From: Bryobacteraceae bacterium
Lineage (GTDB): Bacteria; Acidobacteriota; Terriglobia; Bryobacterales; Bryobacteraceae
Reading direction: 5' to 3'
Assembly: GCA_019748195.1 (NCBI GenBank)
Contig: JAIEPW010000054.1
Location: forward strand, 1 to 64,000
DNA: 64,000 nucleotides
Each line of letters starts with the position of its first letter. Position 1 is the first letter of the stretch. The translations under genes were made by a program, and so were the position numbers. Below, piece by piece: positions 1-9,848 of this stretch. The notes below the pieces were generated by a model. That model worked only from the letters and a program-made list of their open reading frames with translations. It did not search any database and was not told the DNA's origin.

Positions 1-1275
1 CGGGTGGAGTACGGGACGACGACCGCGTACGGGACATCCACGCCGACGACATCCACGCGTCAGACCGCGCACTCGGTGACGCTTACAAACCTGACTGCGG
101 GAACCGCCTACCAGTTCCGGGTACATTCCGTGAACTCCAGCGGATCTCCGGCCTCATCGCAAAACTCAAGCTTCACCACTTCGGCGGCGCTGGCGATCAC
201 GGGTGTTCAGGTCACGGGCATCACGCCGACGGGAGCCACAATTACGTGGACCACGAATCTTGCGTCGGACTCTCAGGTTCAGTACGGGGCTACGACGGCG
301 TACGGTTCCGCCACAGCGGTGACCGCAACGCGGCAGCTTTCGCACTCCGTGAATCTTTCCGGCCTCACCGCCGGGACCCAGTACCAGTTCCGGGCGCGCT
401 CGGCGGATGCTGAAGGCGCGGTGGTATTGTCGGGTAATTACTCCTTCACAACGTCAAGCAATCTGGCGGTGACAGCAGTACAGGTAAGCGGCATCACCGC
501 GACCGGCGCCACGATTACATGGACCACCAGTGCCCCCGCGGATTCGCAAGTTCAGTATGGGACCACCACGTCCTACGGATCCGCGACGCCCGTTTCGGCG
601 ACCCGGCAAACCTCCCATTCAGTCACCTTGTCGGGCTTGACGGGGGGCACGACATACCAGTATCGGGTTCGATCGGCGGACGCGGCTGGGACAGTGGCCC
701 TATCAGGAAACTTCTCCTTCGCGACACAAGCGGCGCTGACGGCGACGGGGGTCCAGGCCATCGGGGTCACCGCCAGCGGGGCGACGATCACGTGGACCAC
801 AAACCAGGCCGCCGATTCGCAAGTGCAGTATGGAACCACCACCGCGTACGGCACTTCCACTCCGATAACGACATCGCGGCAGACCTCGCATTCGGTCACC
901 CTGAGCGGGCTCGCCGCGGGTCAGACCTACCAATACCGTGTGCGGTCGGCGAATGCCTCCGGCGCGGTAGTGCTGTCGGGAAACTTCAGCTTCACAACTT
1001 CCTCAGCGCTGACCATCTCAGGGGTTCAGGTAAGCGGCGTCACTACGTCCGGCGCGACCATTACGTGGACGACCAGCGAGGCCGCGAACTCGCAGGTGCA
1101 ATATGGGACCACGATTTCGTACGGGCAGTCCACAGCAGTCACGGCCACGCGGCAGACGGCGCATTCGGTGACGCTGACAGGGCTGGCTTCAGGAACCGCA
1201 TACTATTTCCGAGCTCGCTCGGTGAACTTGGGCGGAACGGTAGCGCTTTCACCGGATTTCTCATTCACGACGGCG
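1..1275 (+). repeat. Tandem 273-bp coding repeats (fibronectin-III-like units)
   Basis: Equivalent VQV/VQA positions recur every 91 codons (residues 68, 159, 250 and 341 of the visible frame), which gives a 273-bp period. About four full units plus one 5'-partial unit are visible. The copies differ by scattered substitutions but keep exact length. They are therefore protein-domain repeats, with no CRISPR or satellite character. Confidence 0.85.
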
Positions 1276-1764
1276 CAGGTGGCGCCGACAACGGTTACCA
1301 TCATCGTAGACACAACACCTACCGGACTTCCGGTGCAGGTGGATGGAGCTACGCTCACGGCGCCGCAGACTTTCCAATGGACTCCGGGCTCGTCTCACAC
1401 TTTGGGCGCGCTCTCTCCGGTTGGAAGCGGTCGCTCGCGAAGCTACTTCCAGAGATGGAGCGACGGCGGACCTCAATCGCGCACCATCTCCGTTCCTGCC
1501 AGCGCCGCACGGTACACGGCGATCTATGTGACGCGGCATAAGCTGGCAGGCGATGTGGTTCCGCGGGACAGTGGCACACTGGTGGCAGCGCCTTTCTCCG
1601 CTGACGACTATTGCGAAGAAGGAAGTCCAGTGGTGCGTGCCGCGACGAGCAACAGCGAGCCGCCGTTCCTTAGTTTACAAGGGGACCTCACCAGCAAGGT
1701 GACTCCGCGGACCGTGATGATGACAGGACCGCTTTCTATCGTGACAGCGTTTGCAACCGGTCTT

Positions 1765-2827
1765 CACTCGCACCAGTCACGCCGTTTAGGCAATCGATAC
1801 CCGGAGCGGTGCGATCGTCGATGGCACCCGCACGATTTCGCTCGAATGCGGGATTCCGGCTGGAGCGAAGGCCTATTCGTTGAATGCGACGGTGGTTCCA
1901 GAGGGCCCGCGGGGTATCGGGCAATGTGGCCCACCGGACAGGCCCGGCCGGCCATATCGCCGTTGAACTCGGTGGACGGACAGGTGACTGCGAATTCGTG
2001 GGCGCGGGGGCGGGCGGGAATTTTGATATCTTAACCGCCACTCGCACCCACGGGGTGATGGACATCAACGGTTATTTCGATCTTCCGGGCCCGGGCGGAC
2101 TGGCGCCTTATCCGGTTACGCCTTGCCGGGTGTTTGACACAAGGAATGGGTCGGGGCCGCAAGGCGGTCCTCCGGTCTTCGGGAGCCGTTCGTTCCCAGT
2201 GGCCGGGTTTTGCAGCGTTCCGGCAAACGCGCAAGCCTACGTCATGAACGTAACGGCGATACCCCATGGCGGCCTGGGACACCTGACGGCGTGGCCGACC
2301 GGAGTGACGCAGCCGACAGCATCGACGCTGAATGCGCCGGACGGCCAGGTTACCGCGAACCTGGCGCTGCTAAAGGCAGGGGTGGCGGGGGTGCTGTCAA
2401 CATCTACACGACAAACCCCGCCGATCTTGTCGCCGATGTCAGCGGCTACTTCGCTCCGCCAGGCAGTCCCGGAGAGTTGAAGTATTACTTAACCGCCCCA
2501 TGCCGAATTGCCGACACGCGGCTCGGAGGCGCTCTGGCTGCCGGAATCCCTAGAACCTTCGCCCCGCTCGAGAGCACTTGCGGCATCCCGCCGAACGCGG
2601 GAGCCTACTCGTTGAACCTGACAGTGGTTCCGCACGGATCGCTTGGGTACCTCACTGCCTGGCCATACGGAGGAGCCCAACCCCTTACTTCTAATGTGAA
2701 CGCCGCGGATGGCAAGGTGACTGCAAATGCCGCCATTGTTCCGGCCGGTATTGGCGGGGCAATCGCAATATTCGCCTTACAAGCTACCGACCTGGTGATT
2801 GATATCAACGGGTACTTCGCGCCGTAA
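1765..2827 (+). repeat. Three degenerate coding repeats of about 120 codons
   Basis: Three consecutive units start near 1770, 2096 and 2470. Each carries PCR-(A/V)-(I/F)-DTR or a variant, a central AYSLN-type strand, LTAWP or MWPTG, DGxVTAN and a closing D(I/V)(N/S)GYF. The pattern resembles a beta domain common at the C-termini of secreted proteins in Actinobacteria and Acidobacteria. The first two units contain the frameshifts; the third is intact. Confidence 0.7.
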
Positions 2828-2833
2828 ACCGCT

Positions 2834-5800
2834 TCACCCTCGCGCGTTTCTTTCTCCCACCAATTCCGCCCGCGGATCTTCCCGGCGCGACTTCCCAAGT
2901 TTTTCAATACACTCGTTGAGGCGTTGAGCGAGACCTCGCACCTGCGGTTCACGCACGATTGCGGCATGGTACCCAGGGACAACAATCACATCGAAGCGTC
3001 CAACTGCCAGCCCGCTGAGACCGTTAGCAGGATCCTCCACGGCGCCCGGAGGCTGGCTGGCGGCTCGAAAAAGTGTCACGGGTCCGCTGTAAGGTCGTGG
3101 AGCGTATCGTTGCAGCGCCTTTCGTCCCTGCCGCCGAGCTTCGCGCAACGCCGGCGGGAGGATCTGCCACTCAAGCCAGCGACGCGTCTTGCGGAGAGAA
3201 CGGATTCCGAGTCTCCATGCCCGCGCTGAGGCGTTGGCGGATTTCTCCGCGATGTATTCCCGGCGCATGATGTTGTCCAAACGCTTCAGGTCACTCCAGT
3301 GAAGCGCAAGGCGTCTGCGCGCCTTGGTCCATGCACTCGGGCGCTTGTGGAACCTGGGATAGCCGGGGCCCCAGGTATCGAAGAGCGCAAGCAGAGCAAC
3401 TTCGTCCCCCGCCGCCGTGAGTTGCTGCGCCATCTCCCAGGCAATCAGGCCTCCGAATGAGTTGCCGCCGAGCATATAAGGACCTTGCGGCTGCACCCGC
3501 CGTACTTCATCAACGTAGCGCGCGGCAATTTGCTCTACACGGTCGAGGAAGGATCCCCCTTCTATGCCAGCAGCTTGGATCCCGAAGAACGGATGATCCG
3601 GATGTAAGTAGTGTGCGAGGTGGTAGTATTCGAGAACGGTTCCACCCACTCCGTGGACACAATAGAAGGGTATGCCGCTTCCGCTTGTCCGGATGGGGAC
3701 GATACAGGAGACTGCGGCGTCATCCGATTCGCCATGGGTGCGGCTCTGAAGCTCGGCCGCCATTTTTTCAATCGTTGGAGATCGAAGGATGACTGCAAGG
3801 GGAAGAGACTGGCCAAACTTCGACCGGATGCGGGAAAACATTGCGACAGCTCGCAAGGAATCGCCACCGATGTGGAAGAAGTTTTCCCGCAGACCGACGG
3901 TGGGCCGCTCGAGCACATCTTTCCAGATTGAGGCGAGCAGCCGCTCGGTCTTGTTGCGCGGCTGCTCCTCCGTCTGTGGCTCGCCCACGCATTGCGGACT
4001 GGGCAGGGCTTTACGGTTGATCTTGCCGTTGGGCGTTAGCGGCAGGGCCTCCATCACAACAAAAAAAGACGGCACAAGGTAAGGGGCGAGAATCTCGGCG
4101 ACAAAGGCGCGGATGTCCCCGGCTGAAACGCCGGGATCGGCGGGAACGAAGTAGGCCGCCAACGAGAAGGAATGACCACCGGAAGCGACCGCGGTGACCG
4201 CGCACTCGCGGACGGCCGGATGCCTACGCATGGCCGCCTCCACCTCCGCGAGTTCCACTCGGTGGCCTCGTATTTTAACCTGGTGATCTTCCCTACCGAG
4301 AAACTCGATCTCGCCCCGCGCCGTGATCCTGCCCCGGTCGCCAGTGCGGTAAAGCCGAAGATCCGGCTGGCCGGGGTGCGGGATAAACCGTGCCTGTGTT
4401 TCTTCGGGCAGGTTGTGGTATCCGCGCCCAACGGTCGGGCCGCTGACGTAGATCTCTCCGACAACTCCGGGTGGGACGCACCTGCGGCGGGAATCCAGAA
4501 CCAGGATCTCGACGCCGGGAATGGGGCGTCCAATCGGAACAATGAAGGGACTGTCTGCATCCACGGGGGCAACAGCATGAGTGCAGACGATCCCGCAGGT
4601 TTCCGTTTGACCGAACATGTTGATCATTTCCGCCGGGTGCCCAAGGTCACGACGCCAGCGTAGTGGGACGTCGGACCACAACACCTCGCTAGCGGACAGG
4701 ATGAGCCGCAGGCGGTTCTCGATCAATTTGGCGCGAGTGCCGGCCGGGAGTGCGGCGAGAGCCCCCTGACAGGCACTCCAGTAAGTGGGCACCAAGTCGG
4801 CGACGGTAACCCCGTCGGTGCGGATTCGCTCAAACAGAGCGACGGGATCGGCGATTTCCGCAGCCGTGGCAATCACCAACTCGGCGCCGCTCAGCAGAGG
4901 AAGAAACAACTGCCGGATGGAGGATGAGAATGAGAAGGACGCAGTGTGGAGGTAAACGTCACCGGGTTCAATGCGGACGGCCGCGGACATCCCGGCGATA
5001 TAGTGACTCAGGTTGGACCGCTCGATCACTACACCCTTGGGGTGCCCCGTGGTACCGCTCGTGTAGATAACGTACGCGGCGTCGCGAGGCGAACTGACTG
5101 GGAACGAGGGCGGCGGCACGCGAGGGGACGGAATCTCCCGGCCGAGGTCAAGGATGCGGCATCCTGGCGGTAGCGGAAAGGCGGGCTCGCCCTTGGTGAT
5201 AAGGATTTTTGCTCCCGAATCCTCAACCAGGAGCCGCAGACGTTCGGGGGGGTAGCGGGGATCCAGAGGGACGAAACAAGCCCCTGCCCGCAGGACGCCC
5301 ACAATCGAAGAAACCATCAAAGGAGAGCGCTCCAGGCAGATGGCGACGCGAAACTCGGGCCCGGCGCCCAACGAGCGAAGCCTTTCGGCCAGCGCCCGAG
5401 AGTGAGAGTCGAGTTCGGCCCGAGTGAGCGACTCATCCGCGGCGCGAATCGCAATTGACTGTGGCTTGTTTAGCAGTGCCCGATCCAGGCTGGCACCCAG
5501 ATCCGACACGTGCGGCGAGTTCCCGCCCGTGCCACAGGGCTCCGACTCGCTAAGCGGCAACTCCCAGGCGGGCTCCTTGGGGTTTCGCAGGGCCGATCGA
5601 AGGATACTCTCCAGGTACTGGCTCCAATGCAGGATTGTCTGCTGCTCGAAGAGGCAGGTCCGGTAACGGATTGAGCACTTCAGCCTGCCTTGAGACTCGT
5701 CCCACCGGAAGGCGAGGTCGGTTTGGATGGCGGGCGGCAGAACCGGCTCGCAGGCCGTGGCGAAACCAGAGGGGCGGGCGTAGTCTTGCTGAAACTCGAT

Positions 5801-6754
5801 GGATGCATCGGCGAACGGGAAACGATGAGGCCCACCCTGCCAGTAGGCGCGCACCAATTCGTCGAAGGGCATGCGGGCATGAACTCGAGCCGAGGAGAGC
5901 ACGTCACTTACTTGCGCAGTCAGGCTTTCGAACGTGGCTTCCGGGTCGACCTGAAGCCGAAGAGGCAGGGGATTCTCCGTGCACTTCAATTCCGAGTGAC
6001 CCGGATTTTCGCCGGTCCATATCAAGCCGCATTCCGGCTGTCCTGTAAGTCGCGCCAGAAGAAGGGCGGTGGCAGCCGCAAGCACCGGCTGCCGAGAGGC
6101 CGGTTCGCTGGGAAGTTGACACCGTATTTCCGCGGGCAAGTCGAGAATCACGAGGCCCGCGGTGTTGTCGCCAACCCGCCCGCGATGATCGAGCGGCAGA
6201 TTCCCGGAGGGCGGGTCAGCCAGTTGCGATCGCCAATACGCACGGCTGTCGCGCTCGGAAAGCTCGGGCGCCGCCTCCAGGTCCACCCGCCGGCCGGCGA
6301 TTGCGTTCAGCAGGATGCGGAGGGATGATGCACTGGCGGATATGGAATGCCACGTGATCTGAAGAGCGACAGATTCGCCGGCGAGGCGATAAGTTACCAG
6401 GCGCAACACCGGACCCGAATCCAGGCGGAGAGGTTCGGAGGCTTCCCGGCGGCACTGTTCCCAAGGCACCTCGCTCACCCCCAGATCGACGCGACGCCAA
6501 TCGATCGCGATCCGCGGCTGCAAGATCGCGGTAGGCCGGTCGCCGGCAAGCTGGAAGCGCCAACGGAAGCCACAGTGGATCGGGAGGAGCGCCTCCAGCG
6601 AGCGCTTGGCGGTGTCCTCGTCAATGGAGCCGCTGAGCCGGACCAGCCAGGAGTGGTTCAGCAGGCTGGAATGCGGATTCGCTTCGTGAAGGAACCAGCA
6701 ACGCCACTCTGCCGGCGACAGCTCGCGGCTTTGGTTTTGTCCTCGGCGCGTCAC
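2834..6754 (-). CDS. Single-module NRPS, C(degenerate)-A-PCP-TE, in the glycan operon
   Basis: The protein has 1306 residues: C (about 10-400), A (about 425-920), PCP (phosphopantetheine Ser966 in GGDS) and TE (about 1028-1306; nucleophile Ser1099 in GNSFGG, Asp1126 in LFDTWG). The C-domain motif HHxxxDG reads HSISASA from His135, so the catalytic second His and the Asp-Gly are lost and condensation is unlikely. The A-domain core motifs YTSGTTG, YRTGD and NGKINRK are present. The residue matching the conserved Asp235 that binds the alpha-amino group is Ser610. A hand-derived specificity string is SSRDLAMIVK, which fits no code I know. The substrate may therefore lack a normal alpha-amino group. 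The start is GTG at 6754, overlapping the stop of the phosphoglycosyl transferase (GTGA), so the two are translationally coupled. It is the last gene of the NusG-headed operon. A role in acylating the glycan is an inference. Confidence 0.9.
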   Translation of the reverse strand: MTRRGQNQSRELSPAEWRCWFLHEANPHSSLLNHSWLVRLSGSIDEDTAKRSLEALLPIHCGFRWRFQLAGDRPTAILQPRIAIDWRRVDLGVSEVPWEQCRREASEPLRLDSGPVLRLVTYRLAGESVALQITWHSISASASSLRILLNAIAGRRVDLEAAPELSERDSRAYWRSQLADPPSGNLPLDHRGRVGDNTAGLVILDLPAEIRCQLPSEPASRQPVLAAATALLLARLTGQPECGLIWTGENPGHSELKCTENPLPLRLQVDPEATFESLTAQVSDVLSSARVHARMPFDELVRAYWQGGPHRFPFADASIEFQQDYARPSGFATACEPVLPPAIQTDLAFRWDESQGRLKCSIRYRTCLFEQQTILHWSQYLESILRSALRNPKEPAWELPLSESEPCGTGGNSPHVSDLGASLDRALLNKPQSIAIRAADESLTRAELDSHSRALAERLRSLGAGPEFRVAICLERSPLMVSSIVGVLRAGACFVPLDPRYPPERLRLLVEDSGAKILITKGEPAFPLPPGCRILDLGREIPSPRVPPPSFPVSSPRDAAYVIYTSGTTGHPKGVVIERSNLSHYIAGMSAAVRIEPGDVYLHTASFSFSSSIRQLFLPLLSGAELVIATAAEIADPVALFERIRTDGVTVADLVPTYWSACQGALAALPAGTRAKLIENRLRLILSASEVLWSDVPLRWRRDLGHPAEMINMFGQTETCGIVCTHAVAPVDADSPFIVPIGRPIPGVEILVLDSRRRCVPPGVVGEIYVSGPTVGRGYHNLPEETQARFIPHPGQPDLRLYRTGDRGRITARGEIEFLGREDHQVKIRGHRVELAEVEAAMRRHPAVRECAVTAVASGGHSFSLAAYFVPADPGVSAGDIRAFVAEILAPYLVPSFFVVMEALPLTPNGKINRKALPSPQCVGEPQTEEQPRNKTERLLASIWKDVLERPTVGLRENFFHIGGDSLRAVAMFSRIRSKFGQSLPLAVILRSPTIEKMAAELQSRTHGESDDAAVSCIVPIRTSGSGIPFYCVHGVGGTVLEYYHLAHYLHPDHPFFGIQAAGIEGGSFLDRVEQIAARYVDEVRRVQPQGPYMLGGNSFGGLIAWEMAQQLTAAGDEVALLALFDTWGPGYPRFHKRPSAWTKARRRLALHWSDLKRLDNIMRREYIAEKSANASARAWRLGIRSLRKTRRWLEWQILPPALREARRQGRKALQRYAPRPYSGPVTLFRAASQPPGAVEDPANGLSGLAVGRFDVIVVPGYHAAIVREPQVRGLAQRLNECIEKLGKSRREDPRAELVGERNARG

Positions 6755-7425
6755 GCCGAATCCTCCGCCAGTCCATGTGCGCCCCGCGTCAGGCGATCAA
6801 GCTCCGGTAGAGGCGGACGCAACGTACTGCCGGTTGCGGTGGCCAGGATCGCGCCAAGGGTCCGGACCAGGATGGAAACATAGGCTCTCAGGTTCCGGCC
6901 TTCCACCCAGGCCATGTCCAGAGCGATCTTGTCGCGGAGTACGGCAGTTACATAGTCTGCTTCCGCCGAGCGAGCACACAAATTCGGCTCGACATAGAGG
7001 AAGTAGTAGATCGAACCCGGGCTTGACAGTCCGGGACGGACCGTAAGAACCTGCCGATCTTCGCGCCGGTAATAGCGGTTCACGATGCCCGAGTCTTCGG
7101 GCCGCGGTCCCACGACCGACATGTCACCGGTCAGGATATTCCACGCCTGCGGGAACTCGTCGATCTTCAGCCTTCGCAACAGCGCACCGAGGGGAAACAC
7201 GCGCGGATCGGCCGCGGAGGTGATCGCGCTGCCCTGGTGGTCCCGCACCGCCATGGTCCGGAATTTGAGCATGGTGAATTCGCGTCCATTCAGGCCCACC
7301 CGTCGAGCGCGGTACAGCACGGGCCCCGGACTGCTGAGCTTGATCGCCAGAGCGACAAAGGGGAACAGCACGGCAAGGAATGCCAGCAGCAATACTGAGA
7401 GAAAAACATCGAAAACGCGAATCAT
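6751..7425 (-). CDS. Polyprenyl-phosphate phosphoglycosyl transferase (bacterial sugar transferase, PglC/WcaJ C-terminal type)
   Basis: The protein has 224 residues, close to the length of the small monotopic PglC type. It starts with a hydrophobic helix (about residues 1-27). It carries the family signatures PGPVLYR, KFRTM, the Asp-Glu pair in KIDEFPQ, and GDMSVVGPRPE. Members transfer a sugar-1-phosphate from a UDP-sugar to undecaprenyl phosphate at the inner membrane and so start assembly of a repeat unit. ATG at 7425 overlaps the GT2 stop (ATGA). An upstream in-frame extension to 7848 is antisense-like and lacks family similarity, so I rejected it. With the CapD/PglF-like and DegT genes upstream, the likely first sugar is an amino-dideoxyhexose. 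Confidence 0.9.
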   Translation of the reverse strand: MIRVFDVFLSVLLLAFLAVLFPFVALAIKLSSPGPVLYRARRVGLNGREFTMLKFRTMAVRDHQGSAITSAADPRVFPLGALLRRLKIDEFPQAWNILTGDMSVVGPRPEDSGIVNRYYRREDRQVLTVRPGLSSPGSIYYFLYVEPNLCARSAEADYVTAVLRDKIALDMAWVEGRNLRAYVSILVRTLGAILATATGSTLRPPLPELDRLTRGAHGLAEDSA

Positions 7426-8474
7426 CGCGAAAGCCCCGTGAAGACATGACCCGGAGTGGCGCCGGTCCGCCGTGCCGTCCAGAAAGCCAGACCAGCCAGA
7501 AATCCCAAGCCGTAGGACCAATGAAAAGTGGCGAATGCAAGCGGCAAAATGGGAATAAGATCCCAACCGCGCTTCGCCGCCGCGGCGATGGATGCGCCAA
7601 TAAGAACGGCTGCATAAACGGCCGTGAGCAAGCCGAGGGCAATCACGGGCGGCGTCCAGTTCATGCCTATCGCTCGCAGGAGTGCGCCTAGCACCAGGAG
7701 GGTCAGCAGTGTCAGAACGAACGCGCCTGGCGCCAGGTGTCGGGGCGAAGCGGGAATGCGATGCTTTCGAACCACCCGCACTTTCCAGAATCCGTACTGA
7801 AAGTATTGGCGGGCCAACGCACCGAAGCGGGACCGGGTCCAGTACCACGACCGGATCTGAGGATCCTGCCAGATTCGTCCTCCCGCACGGATGAGGCGAA
7901 GGTTTAACTCGTCATCCTGATTGCGTACCAAGTCCGCATCGAATAGACCGATGCGATCCAGAGTCGCTCGGCGCCAGCAGCCGTAAGGGACGGTGTCGAT
8001 CCAGCCTTCATAGGATTCATTGTGAAAGCGGGACCCGCCGCTGGATAGAGGCGAGTGATAAGCAGCCTGAATCGCCCTGGCGACATAGCCCTGGGCCCGC
8101 GTACGCGCCGGCCCCCCGGCATTGTCCGCGCCCGTGCGCTCAAGCGTCTCCACGCATCGCCGCACATAGTCCGGTGCGTATTCAGAGTGCGCATCCATCC
8201 GGAGGACGAACTCTCCCCGCGACGCGCGAATCGCCAGATTCAAACCGGCGGCGGCAATCCGATTCGGGTTGCTTAGCACGCGAAGCGGGAGATCTCGGAG
8301 GCGAGCTTCCCGGACCAGCGCCTCTGCGGTGCCATCGTCACTCTCGCCGTCGGCGACGAGTATTTCCCACCGCCAGGGGCCCAGTTCCTGCCGCGAGAGG
8401 GAGTCGAGCAAGGGAATTACGTGACGCCGCTCATTGCGGCACGGAATGACGACGGAAATCCTCGGTTCAGGCAT
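7422..8474 (-). CDS. Membrane glycosyltransferase family 2 (ExoA-like)
   Basis: The protein has 350 residues. The N-terminal GT-A domain shows ISVVIPCRNE, ADGESDDGT and a metal-binding-like MDAH motif, then NQDDELNLR. Three hydrophobic segments follow in the last 110 residues (near APGAFVLTLL, PPVIALGLL and LIPILPLAF), as in ExoA-type exopolysaccharide glycosyltransferases. It would add a sugar to the lipid-linked intermediate at the cytoplasmic face of the membrane. ATG at 8474 overlaps the stop of the PaaK-like gene, and the gene overlaps the downstream phosphoglycosyl transferase, so it is tightly coupled on both sides. The sugar specificity cannot be read. Confidence 0.88.
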   Translation of the reverse strand: MPEPRISVVIPCRNERRHVIPLLDSLSRQELGPWRWEILVADGESDDGTAEALVREARLRDLPLRVLSNPNRIAAAGLNLAIRASRGEFVLRMDAHSEYAPDYVRRCVETLERTGADNAGGPARTRAQGYVARAIQAAYHSPLSSGGSRFHNESYEGWIDTVPYGCWRRATLDRIGLFDADLVRNQDDELNLRLIRAGGRIWQDPQIRSWYWTRSRFGALARQYFQYGFWKVRVVRKHRIPASPRHLAPGAFVLTLLTLLVLGALLRAIGMNWTPPVIALGLLTAVYAAVLIGASIAAAAKRGWDLIPILPLAFATFHWSYGLGFLAGLAFWTARRTGATPGHVFTGLSR

Positions 8475-9846
8475 CGGCTGATGAGACCGTTCCCTTGCCC
8501 AGACGGTTGACGACACCGCGGAGCTTGCCGTTCGGGCCGCGCTCTAGTCGCGCAACGCGCTCGATATGCACCACCAGGTCGCCCATTCGTTCGCGAATAA
8601 GCCCGGCCAGCCGCTCGCCGTGCATGGGCAGGTAACCCGGCCCGGGTACAAGTCGCAGAGTTACAGAGGTAAGGCTTTCCTGAACGATCTGTGCCTCGCG
8701 AATAGGCAAGTCTCCCTTGAAAAGCGGATCGAGGCGGCCGACTTGACGGCCATCCGCGGTGATGAGAATGTCGTCGGCGCGGCCTTCGATGGAGTGGATG
8801 CGCGGGAGGTTGCGGCCGCAGGCACAGGGCGTTGTGGACGTATGAAACCGGGCAAGGTCTCCGGTGCGGTACCGAATGAGTGGCATGGCGGTGTTGAGAA
8901 GCCCAGTGCCGATCAGGTTCCGGTTCTCGTCGACTTCCAGGAATCCCGCCTCCGGCCAGAGGTGGAGGCTGCCGTGCTCGCATTCGCTGGCGGCGGCCAG
9001 CTTCTCGGAAAGGCCATAGGTCTCGCGCACCGGGCAGACAAAAGCGTCGCGAATGACGGCTCGCTGATGCTCGTAGAGCGGCTCCGCGTTGGAGATTGCC
9101 ACTATCATCGGGTGTTTCACGCCGCGCTCAACGGCCGCGTGCGCCAGGGCGGCGAGGGAGGAGGAGTAGCCGTACAAATAGTCGATCCCGCGCGTCCGCA
9201 GCTCATCCAGATACCAGGGCAGGAAACGCGGCGAGAGGTGATAGGAAGACATGTACAACTGGCGCATGGGAGCGTTCCAAACCCAGAAAGGCGGCTTAGT
9301 TTGGGTGAATTTGGCTACCATTCTGCCGCCCAAGATCGCCCAGCGGTGATCTTGAGTCACTCCGTACCAGTTACGCCAGCGCGCCTCGGAGAGTGCGTAC
9401 CACTCGCGCTGTGATTGTCTGGTGAACCACAGCCGCAAGGGAGAACCGGTGCTCCCGCTGGTGAACTCTTCCAGAAGCGAATGACGGTTCAGTTCTTCAT
9501 CAAGAAAAGATTCGGCGTTCTCGCGCACGGCGGCCTTTTCCAGAATGGGCCAGTTCTCCAAGATATCCTCGGGAGACCGGTCGCCCTTGAGTCGCCGTAT
9601 TCGCCATTGCTCGCGGTAGTAAGGGACTTTGCGGGAAGCGCGATGAAGCATCTCGGCGAGACGCTCTTCCCGCCAGGATTGCCAGCGAACCGCACTCCAC
9701 TGTTCACGTTCCAGCGCTTGAGCCACCAGATCCTCAGTTCCATCGCTGTAACGCTCGCTCTTCAGGCGATAGCCGTACAGACTGGCGGCGAGGTTCCGCA
9801 CAGGTGCGGGAAGGCCGTAGTACAAGCTTTGTACGATTTCCAACAT
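8467..9846 (-). CDS. PaaK/CapK-like AMP-forming acyl-CoA ligase family protein
   Basis: The protein has 459 residues. AMP-binding signatures are TSGSTGSPL, ETYGLSEK and YRTGDLARF, with a CACGR cysteine cluster typical of phenylacetate-CoA ligase relatives. CapK-type members are common in capsule loci, where their substrate is mostly unknown; activation of an acid for sugar acylation is plausible. ATG at 9846 lies 2 bases after the upstream asnB stop. A much longer upstream extension of the same frame is a shadow of asnB and was discarded. Its neighbours are an amidotransferase and a glycosyltransferase. Confidence 0.85.
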   Translation of the reverse strand: MLEIVQSLYYGLPAPVRNLAASLYGYRLKSERYSDGTEDLVAQALEREQWSAVRWQSWREERLAEMLHRASRKVPYYREQWRIRRLKGDRSPEDILENWPILEKAAVRENAESFLDEELNRHSLLEEFTSGSTGSPLRLWFTRQSQREWYALSEARWRNWYGVTQDHRWAILGGRMVAKFTQTKPPFWVWNAPMRQLYMSSYHLSPRFLPWYLDELRTRGIDYLYGYSSSLAALAHAAVERGVKHPMIVAISNAEPLYEHQRAVIRDAFVCPVRETYGLSEKLAAASECEHGSLHLWPEAGFLEVDENRNLIGTGLLNTAMPLIRYRTGDLARFHTSTTPCACGRNLPRIHSIEGRADDILITADGRQVGRLDPLFKGDLPIREAQIVQESLTSVTLRLVPGPGYLPMHGERLAGLIRERMGDLVVHIERVARLERGPNGKLRGVVNRLGKGTVSSADA

Positions 9847-9848
9847 TT

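Larger units (their letters stand above)
1..2827 (+). pseudogene. Fibronectin-III-type repeat surface protein, 5' cut by window edge, 3' half frameshifted
   Basis: The reading frame is open from the window edge, so the N-terminus is missing. Residues up to about 425 are five copies (the first partial) of a 91-residue fibronectin-III-like unit, with a conserved GATITWTT strand and a YxYRVRS strand. A beta-rich linker follows (to about nt 1750), then three copies of a roughly 120-residue beta repeat with signatures DTR, LNxTVVPxG, LTAWP, DGxVTAN and DINGYF. The coding frame moves 1 to 3 (about 1755), 3 to 2 (about 1789), 2 to 1 (about 1918), 1 to 3 (about 1996) and 3 to 2 (about 2390). Each move is explained by one missing base, four of them at G-rich spots. 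The frame then runs cleanly to the stop at 2825-2827. The intact protein would be a secreted or surface-anchored adhesin-like protein. The breaks mean either a decaying gene or local sequence errors. It converges on the NRPS gene with only 6 bases between the stops. Confidence 0.75.

Noticed and set aside
1-1275. Regular 273-bp repeats as a CRISPR array or mobile repeat
   Set aside because: The period is one protein domain, the copies are coding throughout, and there are no short identical repeats with unique spacers.
1755-2400. Programmed ribosomal frameshifting in the repeat protein
   Set aside because: Five separate shifts would be needed, with no slippery heptamer plus structure seen; base loss or sequence error is simpler.
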